Assembly: GCF_010725725.1 (NCBI RefSeq)
Contig: NZ_AP022599.1
Coordinates: 4,526,001-4,590,000, forward strand
Direction: 5' to 3'
Length of the DNA: 64,000 nt
Source: Mycolicibacterium pulveris
Lineage (GTDB): Bacteria; Actinomycetota; Actinomycetes; Mycobacteriales; Mycobacteriaceae
Shown: one piece after another, positions 12,080-21,086 of the stretch
Numbering within the stretch: position 1 is the stretch's first letter
Layout: every line of letters begins with the position of its first letter
Translations under genes and position numbers: made by a program
The notes under the pieces: model-generated
Database searches by the model: none
Seen by the model: only the letters and a program-made list of their open reading frames with translations
Told to the model about the DNA's origin: nothing

Positions 12080-13231
12080 ATGACCCCCCCGCACAACTAC
12101 CTCGCCGTGATCAAGGTCGTCGGCATCGGCGGTGGCGGCGTCAATGCCGTCAACCGGATGATCGAGCAGGGCCTCAAAGGCGTCGAGTTCATCGCCATCA
12201 ACACCGACGCGCAGGCGCTGTTGATGAGCGACGCCGACGTCAAGCTCGACGTCGGCCGTGACTCCACCCGGGGCCTGGGCGCCGGCGCCGACCCCGAAGT
12301 GGGGCGCAAGGCGGCCGAGGACGCCAAGGACGACATCGAGGAACTGCTGCGCGGCGCCGACATGGTCTTCGTCACCGCCGGTGAGGGCGGTGGCACCGGC
12401 ACCGGAGGCGCACCGGTCGTCGCCAACATCGCCCGCAAGCTGGGTGCGCTGACCGTCGGCGTGGTGACGCGGCCGTTCTCGTTCGAGGGCAAGCGCCGCA
12501 GCCAGCAGGCCGAGGCCGGCATCACCGCGCTGCGGGAGAGCTGCGACACCCTGATCGTGATCCCCAACGACCGGCTGCTGCAGATGGGCGACGCCGCCGT
12601 GTCGCTGATGGACGCGTTCCGCAGCGCCGACGAGGTGCTGCTCAACGGCGTGCAGGGCATCACCGACCTGATCACCACCCCGGGCCTGATCAACGTCGAC
12701 TTCGCCGACGTCAAGGGCGTGATGAGCGGGGCGGGCACGGCGCTGATGGGCATCGGCTCCGCCCGCGGCGACGGGCGCGCGCTCAAGGCCGCCGAGATCG
12801 CGATCAACTCACCGCTGCTGGAAGCCTCGATGGAAGGCGCCCAGGGTGTGCTGCTGTCGGTGGCGGGCGGCAGCGATCTGGGGCTGTTCGAGATCAACGA
12901 GGCCGCCTCGCTGGTCCAGGACGCCGCGCACCAGGACGCCAACATCATCTTCGGCACCGTCATCGACGACTCGCTGGGCGACGAGGTCCGCGTCACCGTG
13001 ATCGCCGCCGGGTTCGACTCCAGCGGGCCGGGACGCAAGCCGGTGGTGAGTACGTCGGAGACCTCGCCCATCGAACCGGGCAAGGCGGGCAAGGTGAGCA
13101 CCTCGCTGTTCGAACCCGCCGACGCGGCCAGCGTGCCGGCCCACACCAACGGCGCGACGGTCAGTATCGGCGGCGACGACGGCGGCATCGCCGACGACGA
13201 CGTCGACGTGCCACCCTTCATGCGCCGCTGA
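12080..13231 (+). CDS. ftsZ: Cell division GTPase FtsZ
   Basis: Tubulin homologue that forms the Z-ring at midcell. The frame is open from 12029, but the ATG at 12080 follows a strong ribosome-binding site (AGGGAGGA, 12063-12070) and gives the canonical [13 protein letters not shown] start, so I use it (383 aa). The tubulin signature [12 protein letters not shown] is at residues ~103-114, preceded by the VVGIGGGG nucleotide-binding loop. The extreme C-terminus [10 protein letters not shown] is the conserved tail that in mycobacteria contacts partners such as SepF and FtsW. Confidence 0.98.
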   Translation: MTPPHNYLAVIKVVGIGGGGVNAVNRMIEQGLKGVEFIAINTDAQALLMSDADVKLDVGRDSTRGLGAGADPEVGRKAAEDAKDDIEELLRGADMVFVTAGEGGGTGTGGAPVVANIARKLGALTVGVVTRPFSFEGKRRSQQAEAGITALRESCDTLIVIPNDRLLQMGDAAVSLMDAFRSADEVLLNGVQGITDLITTPGLINVDFADVKGVMSGAGTALMGIGSARGDGRALKAAEIAINSPLLEASMEGAQGVLLSVAGGSDLGLFEINEAASLVQDAAHQDANIIFGTVIDDSLGDEVRVTVIAAGFDSSGPGRKPVVSTSETSPIEPGKAGKVSTSLFEPADAASVPAHTNGATVSIGGDDGGIADDDVDVPPFMRR

Positions 13232-13253
13232 GCGCGGGACAATACTGGCGACC

Positions 13254-13967
13254 GTGACGGTTCGCATTCGGCGCGTGATCACCACCCGCGCCGGCGGCGT
13301 GTCCGCGCCGCCGTTCGACACCTTCAACCTGGGTGACCACGTCGGCGACGACCCCGCCGCGGTGGCGCAGAACCGCAAGCGTCTGGCCGCCACGATCGGC
13401 CTCGGTGAAAACGGCGTGGTCTGGATGAACCAGGTGCACGGTGATCACGTCGAGGTGGTCGACGGCCCGCCGAAGCCCCCCGCCGCCGTCGACGACACCG
13501 ACGCCTTGGTCACCGCGACGCCGCGGTTGGCGTTGGCGGTGGTGACCGCCGATTGCGTGCCGGTGCTGATGGCCGACGCGCGCGCGGGCGTGGTGGCCGC
13601 CGTTCACGCCGGACGGGTCGGCGCGCAGAAGGGCGTCGTGGCGCGAGCGGTGGAGGCGATGCTCGGCCTGGGCGCCCACACCGAGGACATTTCGGTGCTG
13701 TTGGGCCCCGCGGTCAGCGGACGCAACTATGAGGTGCCCGCGGCCATGGCCGACGAGGTGGAGGTCGCGCTCCCCGGTAGTCGCACCGTCACGGCGAAGA
13801 ACACCCCGGGTCTGGATCTACGGGCCGGAATCGCCAGGCAACTCACCGATTTGGGGGTCACCGCGATCGATGTCGATCCGCGGTGCACCGTGGAGGACGC
13901 CAGCCTGTTCAGCCATCGACGCGACGCCCCAACCGGTCGGCTGGCGTCGCTGGTGTGGATGGAATGA
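13254..13967 (+). CDS. pgeF: Multicopper-polyphenol-oxidase-fold protein (YfiH/PgeF family)
   Basis: Family members include purine nucleoside phosphorylase/laccase-like proteins and the peptidoglycan-editing factor PgeF; a role in removing wrongly amidated or serine-containing muropeptide precursors would fit its location beside the mur genes. Metal-ligand motifs NQVHGDHV, VTADCVPVL and VHAG are present, but the usual HAGWRG is HAGRVG here. 237 aa, GTG start. AATACT at 13241-13246, seven bases before the GTG, may be a -10 box of a leaderless transcript. It overlaps the next gene by 4 bp. Confidence 0.85.
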   Translation: MTVRIRRVITTRAGGVSAPPFDTFNLGDHVGDDPAAVAQNRKRLAATIGLGENGVVWMNQVHGDHVEVVDGPPKPPAAVDDTDALVTATPRLALAVVTADCVPVLMADARAGVVAAVHAGRVGAQKGVVARAVEAMLGLGAHTEDISVLLGPAVSGRNYEVPAAMADEVEVALPGSRTVTAKNTPGLDLRAGIARQLTDLGVTAIDVDPRCTVEDASLFSHRRDAPTGRLASLVWME

Positions 13968-14716
13968 CGGCGACCGTGGCGACGACGCGCGAACTCGAAT
14001 TGGCCGAGGCGCTCAACGCCGTGCGGGCACGGATCGCCGGTGCCGCCCGGGCGGCCGGACGCAATGCCGACGAAATTGAATTGCTTCCGATCACGAAATT
14101 CTTTCCGGCCTCCGATGTTCTGATATTGGCCCGATTGGGGTGTCGTGCTTTCGGCGAATCCCGGGAACAAGAGGCGTCGAGAAAAGTCGCGGAATTGAAC
14201 GAAATGGCGGACGCCTCACCGATTCGCTGGCACATGGTGGGCCGGATTCAACGCAACAAAGCGCGCTCGATCGCCGGGTGGGCGTACGCGGCGCACGCCG
14301 TCGACACCCGCAAGGTGCTCGACGCGCTCGACCGCGCTGCCGGGGAGGCCCTGGCGGCCGGGCGGCGCGACGCACCGTTGCGCGTCTACATCCAGCTCAG
14401 CCTCGACGGCGACGAACAGCGTGGCGGCATCGATGTGGAAAGGCCCGATCTCGTGGACGAACTGTGTGCGGCAGCCGACGCCGCGGAGGCGCTCGAGTTC
14501 GCCGGGCTGATGGCGATCCCGCCGCTCGGCGCCGATCCCGATACCGCGTTCGCTCGGTTACACCGTGAGCATCAGCGGGTGCAAAACCGCTATCACCAGC
14601 GGCTCGAGCTGTCGTCAGGAATGTCCGGCGACCTCGAGGCGGCGATCAAACACGGCTCAACGTGTGTGCGTGTCGGTACCGCGCTATTGGGGCACCGTCC
14701 TCTAACGTCTCCCTGA
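13964..14716 (+). CDS. Pyridoxal phosphate homeostasis protein (YggS/PROSC family)
   Basis: PLP-binding TIM-barrel protein thought to buffer cellular vitamin B6. The ATG at 13964 overlaps the preceding stop by 4 bp. LLPITKFF contains the PLP lysine (about residue 44), MVGRIQRNK matches the family's HxxGxLQxNK motif, and GSTCVRVGTALLG matches the phosphate-binding C-terminal motif. 250 aa. Conserved between ftsZ and sepF in many Gram-positive and actinobacterial genomes, which supports the call. Codons 14061-14180 are AT-richer than the neighbours, without disrupting the frame. Confidence 0.92.
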   Translation: MTATVATTRELELAEALNAVRARIAGAARAAGRNADEIELLPITKFFPASDVLILARLGCRAFGESREQEASRKVAELNEMADASPIRWHMVGRIQRNKARSIAGWAYAAHAVDTRKVLDALDRAAGEALAAGRRDAPLRVYIQLSLDGDEQRGGIDVERPDLVDELCAAADAAEALEFAGLMAIPPLGADPDTAFARLHREHQRVQNRYHQRLELSSGMSGDLEAAIKHGSTCVRVGTALLGHRPLTSP

Positions 14717-14717
14717 G

Positions 14718-14733
14718 TAGTCACTCTAGTCAC
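14718..14733 (+). repeat. Tandem TAGTCAC repeats upstream of sepF
   Basis: TAGTCAC occurs at 14718-14724 and again at 14727-14733, and a related AGTCACC lies at about 14760, within the 64-bp space between yggS-like and sepF. The first repeat begins two bases after the upstream stop codon. Direct repeats nine bases apart could be a regulator site, but I recognise no known consensus. Confidence 0.35.
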
Positions 14734-14780
14734 ATATTCATCACAGACACCAGAGCCTGAGTCACCAGAAGGGTCGAGCG

Positions 14781-15419
14781 ATGAGCACACTGCACAAGGT
14801 CAAGGCTTACTTCGGCATGGCGCCGATGGATGACTACGACGATGAGTACTACGACGACGAGGACCGCGGTCCCGCCAGGGGCTATTCGCGTCGTACCCGC
14901 GACGACCGGTTCGACGACGACTACGACCCCGCGCCCCGGGGCTACGACGACCGCGACTACGACGAGCCCGGCGGTTACCGCCGTGGATACGCCGACGAGG
15001 GCAGGTTCGAGCGGCTGCGCAGCCCGCGTGAATTCGACCGGCCGGCACCGCGGTTCGGCGGCCTGATGCGCGGTTCGACCCGTGGTGCGCTGGCGATGGA
15101 CCCCCGCGGGATGGCCGAGCTGTTCGACGCCGGCAGCCCGCTGTCGAAGATCACCACGCTGCGGCCCAAGGACTACAGCGAGGCACGGACCATCGGCGAG
15201 CGGTTCCGTGACGGCACCCCGGTGATCATGGACCTGGTGACGATGGACAACGCGGACGCCAAGCGGCTGGTGGACTTCGCCGCGGGCCTGGCCTTCGCGC
15301 TGCGCGGCTCGTTCGACAAGGTCGCGACCAAGGTGTTCCTGCTGTCCCCGGCAGACATCGACGTCACCGCCGAGGAGCGCCGCCGCATCGCGGAGGCGGG
15401 CTTCTACGCCTATCAATAG
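14781..15419 (+). CDS. sepF: Division protein SepF
   Basis: FtsZ-binding protein that anchors the Z-ring to the membrane in organisms lacking FtsA. The N-terminal [13 protein letters not shown] forms the predicted amphipathic membrane helix, followed by an acidic/tyrosine-rich disordered linker (residues ~15-95, DDEYYDDED) and the globular SepF/DUF552 domain (~110-205, including [19 protein letters not shown] and VIMDLVTM). 212 aa, ATG start. Confidence 0.95.
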   Translation: MSTLHKVKAYFGMAPMDDYDDEYYDDEDRGPARGYSRRTRDDRFDDDYDPAPRGYDDRDYDEPGGYRRGYADEGRFERLRSPREFDRPAPRFGGLMRGSTRGALAMDPRGMAELFDAGSPLSKITTLRPKDYSEARTIGERFRDGTPVIMDLVTMDNADAKRLVDFAAGLAFALRGSFDKVATKVFLLSPADIDVTAEERRRIAEAGFYAYQ

Positions 15420-15523
15420 GCCCCGCCCGTCGTACAGGTAGGCTGGCGTCGCGCTCGAAGCTGTGACCAGCCGAGGGCACCAGTTCCTGCCAAACGTCAC
15501 ACGTCCGTAGCGAGGTCGCTCCG

Positions 15524-15814
15524 TTGTCGCAGTTCTTCCAGATCCTTGGCTTCGCGCTGTTCGTGTTCTGGCTGCTGCTCATCGCCCGGGTGGTCGTCGA
15601 GTTCATCCGCTCGTTCTCCCGCGACTGGCATCCCAAGGGCCTGACGGTGGTGATCCTCGAGTTGATCATGACCGTGACCGACCCGCCGGTGCGACTGCTG
15701 CGTCGGCTGATTCCGCAGCTCACGATAGGTGCGGTGCGGTTCGACCTGTCGATCATGGTGCTGTTGCTGCTGGCGTTCATCGGAATGCAGCTCGCGTTCG
15801 GCGCCGCCGCCTGA
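15524..15814 (+). CDS. YggT-family membrane protein
   Basis: Small protein (96 aa) with two hydrophobic helices, residues ~5-28 and ~70-94, separated by a cytoplasmic segment; the family sits beside sepF and divIVA in many genomes and is linked to division or osmotic tolerance, though its activity is unknown. Start is TTG at 15524 (SQFFQILGFALFVFW); there is no in-frame ATG or GTG early enough to leave the first helix intact. The 104 bp before it hold no gene. Confidence 0.88.
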   Translation: MSQFFQILGFALFVFWLLLIARVVVEFIRSFSRDWHPKGLTVVILELIMTVTDPPVRLLRRLIPQLTIGAVRFDLSIMVLLLLAFIGMQLAFGAAA

Positions 15815-15874
15815 GGGCGGATTTGCCCGGCCGATTCCCGGCGGAGAAATGCCGTTGCGACGATCCTGGATGTC

Positions 15875-15895
15875 TGAAATTCGTTCTTAATTTCA
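15875..15895 (+). other. AT-rich stem-loop in the yggT-wag31 gap
   Basis: TGAAATT (15875-15881) pairs perfectly with AATTTCA (15889-15895) over a 7-base loop. It is isolated in very GC-rich surroundings, 60 bp after the yggT-like stop and 120 bp before wag31. It lacks a T-tract, so it is not a textbook terminator; an operator or transcript-processing site is possible. Confidence 0.4.
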
Positions 15896-15967
15896 ACCTC
15901 ACCCGCAACCGCCGGGTCTGGTGTGACAGGATGGACGCCAGTTACGTCCAGTGCTAAACCAAGGCTC

Positions 15968-15973
15968 TACACT
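15968..15973 (+). promoter_or_regulatory. Possible -10 box for wag31
   Basis: TACACT matches the mycobacterial -10 consensus TANNNT and would start transcription near 15980, leaving a ~34-nt leader that carries the ribosome-binding site. No convincing -35 is seen; TTACGT at 15942-15947 is 20 bp away. Confidence 0.4.
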
Positions 15974-16013
15974 TTGAGATCGGTTGACGGTCCAGACTCC
16001 AAGGGGGCAGACG

Positions 16014-16790
16014 ATGCCGCTCACACCAGCCGACGTCCACAACGTCGCGTTCAGTAAGCCACCGATTGGCAAGCGCGGCTACAACGAGGACGAGGTCGAC
16101 GCCTTTCTAGACCTGGTCGAGGCTGAGCTGGCCCGGCTCATCGAAGAGAACACCGATCTGCGTCAGCGCAACGCCGAGCTGGAACAGGAGCTGGCCGCCG
16201 CCCGCTCCGGACAACCCGCACCGGCCTTCGAGCCTGCCCCCGAGCCCGCGGCCCAGCCCGCATACGAGGCGCCGGCGGCCGCCCCCACCGAGGACCAGCA
16301 TCTCAAGGCGGCCAAGGTGCTCAGCCTGGCACAGGACACCGCCGACCGGCTGACGAGCAGCGCCAAGGCCGAGGCCGAGAAGATGCTCGCCGACGCCCGG
16401 GCCCAGGCCGACGCCATGGTCAGCGAAGCCCGGCAGACGGCGGAGACCACCGTCGCCGAGGCGCGCCAGCGGGCCGACGCGATGCTGGCCGACGCGCAGG
16501 CCCGCTCGGAGGCCCAGCTGCGTCAGGCCCAGGAGAAGGCCGATGCGCTGCAGGCCGACGCCGAGCGCAAGCACTCCGAGATCATGGGGACCATCAACCA
16601 GCAACGCACCGTGTTGGAGGGCCGCCTCGAACAGCTGCGGACCTTCGAGCGCGAGTACCGCACCCGGTTGAAGACCTACCTGGAATCGCAGCTCGAAGAG
16701 CTCGGCCAGCGCGGTTCGGCCGCGCCGGTCGACTCCGGCGCCAACAGCGAGAGTGCCGGCTACAACCAATTCAATCGGGGCAATAACTAA
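16014..16790 (+). CDS. wag31: Polar growth scaffold Wag31 (DivIVA)
   Basis: Coiled-coil protein that marks the cell poles and directs polar cell-wall synthesis in mycobacteria. The ATG at 16014 follows a strong ribosome-binding site (AAGGGGGC, 16001-16008) and gives the usual [13 protein letters not shown] start, although the frame is open 30 bp upstream. The DivIVA N-terminal domain covers residues 1-60 ([20 protein letters not shown]), then a Pro/Ala-rich linker (~65-95) and a long alanine-rich coiled coil (~100-235). 258 aa. Confidence 0.97.
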   Translation: MPLTPADVHNVAFSKPPIGKRGYNEDEVDAFLDLVEAELARLIEENTDLRQRNAELEQELAAARSGQPAPAFEPAPEPAAQPAYEAPAAAPTEDQHLKAAKVLSLAQDTADRLTSSAKAEAEKMLADARAQADAMVSEARQTAETTVAEARQRADAMLADAQARSEAQLRQAQEKADALQADAERKHSEIMGTINQQRTVLEGRLEQLRTFEREYRTRLKTYLESQLEELGQRGSAAPVDSGANSESAGYNQFNRGNN

Positions 16791-16811
16791 AGCGCCGAGG
16801 GTCCTTCCGCT

Positions 16812-16817
16812 TAGGGT
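16812..16817 (+). promoter_or_regulatory. -10 box of a predicted leaderless transcript
   Basis: TAGGGT stands six bases before the ATG at 16824, the spacing typical of leaderless mycobacterial mRNAs; there is no ribosome-binding site. Confidence 0.5.
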
Positions 16818-16823
16818 TGATCA

Positions 16824-17129
16824 ATGCTGATCGTTGCGCTCGTGCTTGCCGTCATCGGCCTGGCCGCACTGGTAACCGCCGTCGTCACGAGCAATGAGCT
16901 GATCGCCTGGGTGTGTATCGCGGCCAGCGCCGTCGGCGTCCTTCTCCTGATCGTCGACGCGGTGCGGGAACGGTCACGGGGTCGCGCCGGTGGCGCCGAG
17001 GAGGAGGCCTCGGCCGAGCCCGCCGAGCCGGCGGAGTTCGATGCGGAATATCTGCAGGACGAGGACGCCGAGACCACGGTTGTCGAACAGACCGAGGACG
17101 AGTACAGCGGCGGGGAGAACAAGCCCTAA
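16824..17129 (+). CDS. Small two-helix membrane protein, Rv2144c-like
   Basis: Function unknown. Two adjacent hydrophobic helices (residues ~2-24 and ~28-47) are followed by a basic stretch (RERSRGR) and a strongly acidic cytoplasmic tail rich in Glu/Asp (~55-101). It follows wag31 by 33 bp on the same strand, as in M. tuberculosis, and its tail converges on the phosphoribosyltransferase gene with a 4-bp overlap of stop regions. Confidence 0.75.
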   Translation: MLIVALVLAVIGLAALVTAVVTSNELIAWVCIAASAVGVLLLIVDAVRERSRGRAGGAEEEASAEPAEPAEFDAEYLQDEDAETTVVEQTEDEYSGGENKP

Positions 17130-17803
17130 ACCGTTGGGGTGGCGAGTAATTCGCGAACCTCGTCATCGCTGACCTGACGGAAGTCGTCGAACACCTGCCC
17201 GACCGCCTCGAACCCCGGCGGCATCGTCACGCACACCACCTCGTCGGCTTCGGCGCCCAGCTCGCGGCACGCCGACGGCGGCCCCACGGGGACCGCGACC
17301 ACAATCCGGTCCGGTCCGCAGGCGCGCACCGCGCGGACGGCCGCGAGCATGCTGGCGCCGGTGGCGATTCCGTCGTCGACGAGGATCACGATGCGCCCGG
17401 CGAGGTCGACCGGTGGACGGTCGCCGCGGTAGGCGCGTTCGCGTCGGCGCAGTTCCTCGGTCTCGCGTTCGATGACCTCCTGCAGCTGCTCGTCACTGAT
17501 GCCCAGGCTGCGCACCACGCTGTCGTTGATCACCACACCGCCGCCGCTCGCGATCGCCCCCATCGCCAGTTCTCGCCAGTGCGGCACCCCGAGCTTGCGG
17601 ACCAGAAACACGTCCAGCGGCGCCCGCAACGCCGAGGCCACATGCCATCCGACCGGAACCCCACCGCGCGCGAGGCCGAGGACCAGCACGTTGTCCCTGT
17701 CGCGGTAGGACGTCAACTCCTCGGCGAGGACCTCGCCGGCTTCCTGCCGATTCGAAAAGACCCGCCCGGAGTTCCGCCGGGACAGCCCGTGCCATCCGCT
17801 CAT
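17126..17803 (-). CDS. Phosphoribosyltransferase-domain protein
   Basis: Type I phosphoribosyltransferase fold of about 225 aa; the true substrate is unknown. The PRPP-binding motif [13 protein letters not shown] is around residues 137-149, and [14 protein letters not shown] matches the N-terminal loop of this subfamily, which is often found near dormancy or stress genes. I place the start at the ATG ending at 17803; a GTG three codons upstream is an alternative, and the open frame continues further without a better start. Divergent from the PLD-family gene across a gap carrying a palindrome. Confidence 0.85.
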   Translation of the reverse strand: MSGWHGLSRRNSGRVFSNRQEAGEVLAEELTSYRDRDNVLVLGLARGGVPVGWHVASALRAPLDVFLVRKLGVPHWRELAMGAIASGGGVVINDSVVRSLGISDEQLQEVIERETEELRRRERAYRGDRPPVDLAGRIVILVDDGIATGASMLAAVRAVRACGPDRIVVAVPVGPPSACRELGAEADEVVCVTMPPGFEAVGQVFDDFRQVSDDEVRELLATPTV

Positions 17804-17866
17804 CGCCGTCACTTCGCTATCGGGGACTCTTGTCAGCCTACGACGATTCTCGCCCTCGTCCGCGAA

Positions 17867-17931
17867 ACCGACGCAATGGTCGATTCGACGGCGCCTAAAC
17901 CAGCCAAAGCGTCGGTCTGGGCGCCTGGTTT
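17867..17931 (+). repeat. Intergenic palindrome, family A copy 1
   Basis: ACCGACGC-AA-TGGTCG (17867-17882) is mirrored by GCGTCGGT at 17909-17916, preceded by CCAAA as in copy 2 at 54092-54150. A second, mutually exclusive stem joins AAACCAG (17897-17903) with CTGGTTT (17925-17931). It lies in the divergent gap between the phosphoribosyltransferase and PLD-like genes, so it is not simply a terminator. Confidence 0.7.
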
Positions 17932-17960
17932 GTGTGGGAGTCAATTGGGCATCCTCCGAC

Positions 17961-19499
17961 GTGTCGGACCTGTCGCAGTGGACCGACGCGGAACGCGGAA
18001 ACCCCGATACGCGCCTGCCCGCGTGGTGCGACGGCAACCGCGCCGAGCCGCTGATCCACGGTGCGACGTACTTCGACCACTTGGTCACCGTGGTGGAGGC
18101 GCTGCGCGCCGGAGACCACTTGTTCTTCACCGACTGGCGCGGCGACCCCGACCAGAGGATGCGTGACGGCGGCCCGACGGTCAGCGAATTGCTCTGTCGC
18201 GCAGCGCAACGCGGCGTCATCGTCAAGGGCCTGATGTGGCGGTCACATCTCGACCGTTTCCACTACAGCGAAGAGGAGAACCAGCACCTCGGCGAGGCGA
18301 TCGAACGGGCGGGCGGCGAAGTGCTGCTCGACCAGCGGGTGCGCATCGGCGGGTCCCACCACCAGAAGATGGTGGTCATCCGCCACCCCGGCGCGCCCGA
18401 GCGCGACGTCGCGTTCGCAGGCGGCATCGACCTGTGCCACTCCCGTCGCGACGACGCCATGCACCACGGCGACCCGCAGGCGATGCGGATGGCGACGCGG
18501 TACAGCGACCACCCGCCGTGGCACGACGTGCAGCTGCGGGTGCAAGGCCCCGTCGTGGGCGCGCTCGACACGACGTTTCGCGAGCGCTGGAACGATCCCG
18601 CGTCGCTGGACATGCTCAACCCGCTGGCCTGGCTTCGCGACAGGTTTCGCGGCGCCGACATGAACGCCGACCGATTGCCCGCCCAGCCGCCCGATCCACC
18701 GCCATGCGGCCCGCACGCGGTGCAGGTGCTGCGCACCTATCCCGACGCGCACTTCGCGTACCAGTTCGCGCGGCGCGGCGAGCGCAGCATCGCCCGCGCG
18801 TACCGAAAGGTGATTCCGCGGGCGCGCACGCTGATCTATGTGGAGGACCAGTATCTGTGGTCCAAGGCCGTCGCCGCGTTGTTCGCGCGTGCGCTGCGCG
18901 ACAGCCCGCAGCTGCATCTGGTCGCGGTGATCCCGCGCTATCCCGACGTCGACGGGCCACTCGAGCTGCCGCCGAACCTGGTGGGGCGCTGGCAGGCGCT
19001 AGCGGCCTGCCGGCGTGCGAGCCCGGATCGGGTGCACGTGTTCGACCTGGAGAACCACGACGGCGTTCCGGTCTATGTGCACGCGAAAGTGTGTGTCGTC
19101 GACGATGTTTGGTCGTGTGTCGGCAGCGACAACCTCAACCGGCGCTCCTGGACCCACGACAGCGAACTGACCTGCGCGGTGCTCGACGCGGACGGGATGT
19201 TCGCCCGTGACCTGAGGTTGCGGCTACTGCGTGAGCATCTGGACCGCGCCGACGACGGCAGCGAGGACGGCGGGCTGGCGGAACCGACGGCGGCAGTCCG
19301 CGAAATCAACGAAGCGGCAGACGCTTTGGAGCACTGGCATGTCGATGGGCGGAAAGGTCCGCGGCCGCCGGGCCGTCTGCGTCCGCACCGACCCGAGCGC
19401 CTGGGCTTGCCGACGTGGCTGTGGGCGTCGCCGGCCTACCGGCTGCTCTACGACCCCGACGGACGGGCCTGGCGTGACCGGATCAGGCGCAGGCTGTGA
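17961..19499 (+). CDS. Phospholipase D-family protein
   Basis: Two-HKD-domain phosphodiesterase/transphosphatidylase family; substrate could be phospholipid, but this cannot be told from sequence. The C-terminal HKD is intact (HAKVCVVD followed by GSDNLNRRS). The N-terminal one reads HQKMVVIR, so the Asp of HxKx4D is replaced by Arg, and GGIDLCHSR follows. No signal peptide or clear membrane helix. I take the GTG at 17961; GTG at 17934 is in frame and adds nine residues, but overlaps the palindrome region. About 512 aa. Confidence 0.85.
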   Translation: MSDLSQWTDAERGNPDTRLPAWCDGNRAEPLIHGATYFDHLVTVVEALRAGDHLFFTDWRGDPDQRMRDGGPTVSELLCRAAQRGVIVKGLMWRSHLDRFHYSEEENQHLGEAIERAGGEVLLDQRVRIGGSHHQKMVVIRHPGAPERDVAFAGGIDLCHSRRDDAMHHGDPQAMRMATRYSDHPPWHDVQLRVQGPVVGALDTTFRERWNDPASLDMLNPLAWLRDRFRGADMNADRLPAQPPDPPPCGPHAVQVLRTYPDAHFAYQFARRGERSIARAYRKVIPRARTLIYVEDQYLWSKAVAALFARALRDSPQLHLVAVIPRYPDVDGPLELPPNLVGRWQALAACRRASPDRVHVFDLENHDGVPVYVHAKVCVVDDVWSCVGSDNLNRRSWTHDSELTCAVLDADGMFARDLRLRLLREHLDRADDGSEDGGLAEPTAAVREINEAADALEHWHVDGRKGPRPPGRLRPHRPERLGLPTWLWASPAYRLLYDPDGRAWRDRIRRRL

Positions 19500-19528
19500 T
19501 CTTCATCAACGTGACCCAGCTCGCAATT

Positions 19529-19544
19529 GTTTCGGGCGGGTTTC
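19529..19544 (+). promoter_or_regulatory. GlnR-box-like repeat upstream of the nitrate genes
   Basis: GTTTC-N6-GTTTC, which on the other strand reads GAAAC-N6-GAAAC and satisfies the AC-N9-AC spacing known for actinobacterial GlnR sites. It lies 100 bp before the NarK-type transporter. GlnR activates nitrate assimilation in mycobacteria, so the context fits; the match is partial and the assignment is inference. Confidence 0.45.
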
Positions 19545-19644
19545 ATCGACCGCGCACCTGCTGCCGTCAAAAGTGAGCCGGTTTTGATGTTGGCGACATG
19601 ATGGTGCAACGGTCGCGGAATGGGGTCGCGTCAGCCTTTTCCTC

Positions 19645-21078
19645 GTGAAGACGTTGAGCCGCGCGCGCACCATCGAGCACTGGGACGCTGAGGATGTCGA
19701 GGCCTGGGAGCACGGTTCACCGCCGGGCAAGCACATCGCCAAACGCAACCTGATCTGGTCGATCTTCGCCGAGCACGTCGGGTTCTCGGTGTGGTCGATC
19801 TGGTCGGTGATGGTGCTGTTCATGCCGCAGGACGTGTATCGCATCGACGCGGCGGGCAAGTTCTATCTCGTCGCGATACCCACGCTGATCGGCGCGGTGA
19901 TGCGCATCCCGTACACCGTCGCGCCCGCCAAGTTCGGTGGCCGCAACTGGACGATCGTCAGCGCTCTGCTGCTGCTCATCCCGACCCTGCTGACCCTGTG
20001 GGTGATGAGGCACCCCGACACCTCATACACCACGTTCATGGTCGTCGCGGCGTTCGCCGGTCTGGGCGGAGGCAACTTCGCCTCGTCGATGACCAACATC
20101 AACGCCTTCTACCCGCAGCGGCTCAAGGGCTGGGCGCTCGGCCTCAACGCCGGCGGCGGCAACATCGGCGTCCCGGTGATCCAGCTCGTCGGTCTCCTGG
20201 TGATCGCCACCGTCAGCAACACCGCACCCGAAATCGTCTGCGCCATCTACCTTGTCCTCATCGCGTTGGCCACCGCCGGCGCCGCGCTGTTCATGGACAA
20301 CCTCGGCAACCAGCGGTCTGACCTGAGCGCGATGGCAGAGGCGTTGCGGTTCAAGCACTCCTGGGTGATGAGCTTCCTCTACATCGGCACCTTCGGGTCG
20401 TTCATCGGGTTCTCGTTCGCGTTCGGACAGGTCTTGCAGATCAATTTCCTCGCCGGCGGCGACAGCCCGGCCCAGGCGTCACTGCACGCGGCGCAGATCG
20501 CGTTCATCGGCCCGCTGCTGGGTTCGATCTCGCGGCCGTTCGGCGGCAAGCTGTCCGACCGGATGGGCGGCGGCCGGGTGACGCTGTACACGTTCGTGGC
20601 GATGATCTTCGCCGCCGGAATCCTCGTCACCGCAGGCATGCTCGACGACCGCACCGCCGGGGCGGCCACCGGCGCGCAGATGACCGCCTACGTCGCGGGC
20701 TTCATCCTGCTGTTCATCCTGTCCGGCATCGGCAACGGGTCCACCTACAAGATGATCCCGTCGATCTTCGAGGCCAAGGCCCAGGGCCGCGACGACTGGA
20801 GCCGAGAGCAGAAGGCGGCGTGGTCGCGCAGCATGTCCGGGGCGCTGATCGGGTTCGCAGGCGCGGTCGGGGCGCTCGGCGGGGTGTTCATCAACGTCGT
20901 GCTGCGCGCGTCCTACGTCAGCGACGCGAAGTCGGCCACCAACGCCTTCTGGGTGTTCCTCGGCTTCTACGTGGTCTGCGCAATCGTCACCTGGTTCGTG
21001 TTCCTGCGCATCCACACCGCGCGCGCCAGCGCAGGTGAGCACATCGGCCAGAACCCGGCGCGGGTGCCCGCGACTTGA
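19645..21078 (+). CDS. narK: Nitrate/nitrite transporter, NarK family (MFS)
   Basis: Major-facilitator transporter expected to import nitrate. About twelve hydrophobic segments; the nitrate-transporter signature regions are visible as GLGGGNFASSMTNINAFYP and GNGSTYKMIPSIF. The N-terminal ~40 residues are hydrophilic. GTG start at 19645 (477 aa). It overlaps the nitrate reductase frame by 4 bases if that gene starts at its TTG, or is 8 bp upstream of the ATG, so the two form one operon: uptake and reduction of nitrate. Confidence 0.92.
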   Translation: MKTLSRARTIEHWDAEDVEAWEHGSPPGKHIAKRNLIWSIFAEHVGFSVWSIWSVMVLFMPQDVYRIDAAGKFYLVAIPTLIGAVMRIPYTVAPAKFGGRNWTIVSALLLLIPTLLTLWVMRHPDTSYTTFMVVAAFAGLGGGNFASSMTNINAFYPQRLKGWALGLNAGGGNIGVPVIQLVGLLVIATVSNTAPEIVCAIYLVLIALATAGAALFMDNLGNQRSDLSAMAEALRFKHSWVMSFLYIGTFGSFIGFSFAFGQVLQINFLAGGDSPAQASLHAAQIAFIGPLLGSISRPFGGKLSDRMGGGRVTLYTFVAMIFAAGILVTAGMLDDRTAGAATGAQMTAYVAGFILLFILSGIGNGSTYKMIPSIFEAKAQGRDDWSREQKAAWSRSMSGALIGFAGAVGALGGVFINVVLRASYVSDAKSATNAFWVFLGFYVVCAIVTWFVFLRIHTARASAGEHIGQNPARVPAT

Positions 21079-21086
21079 CGCCACCC

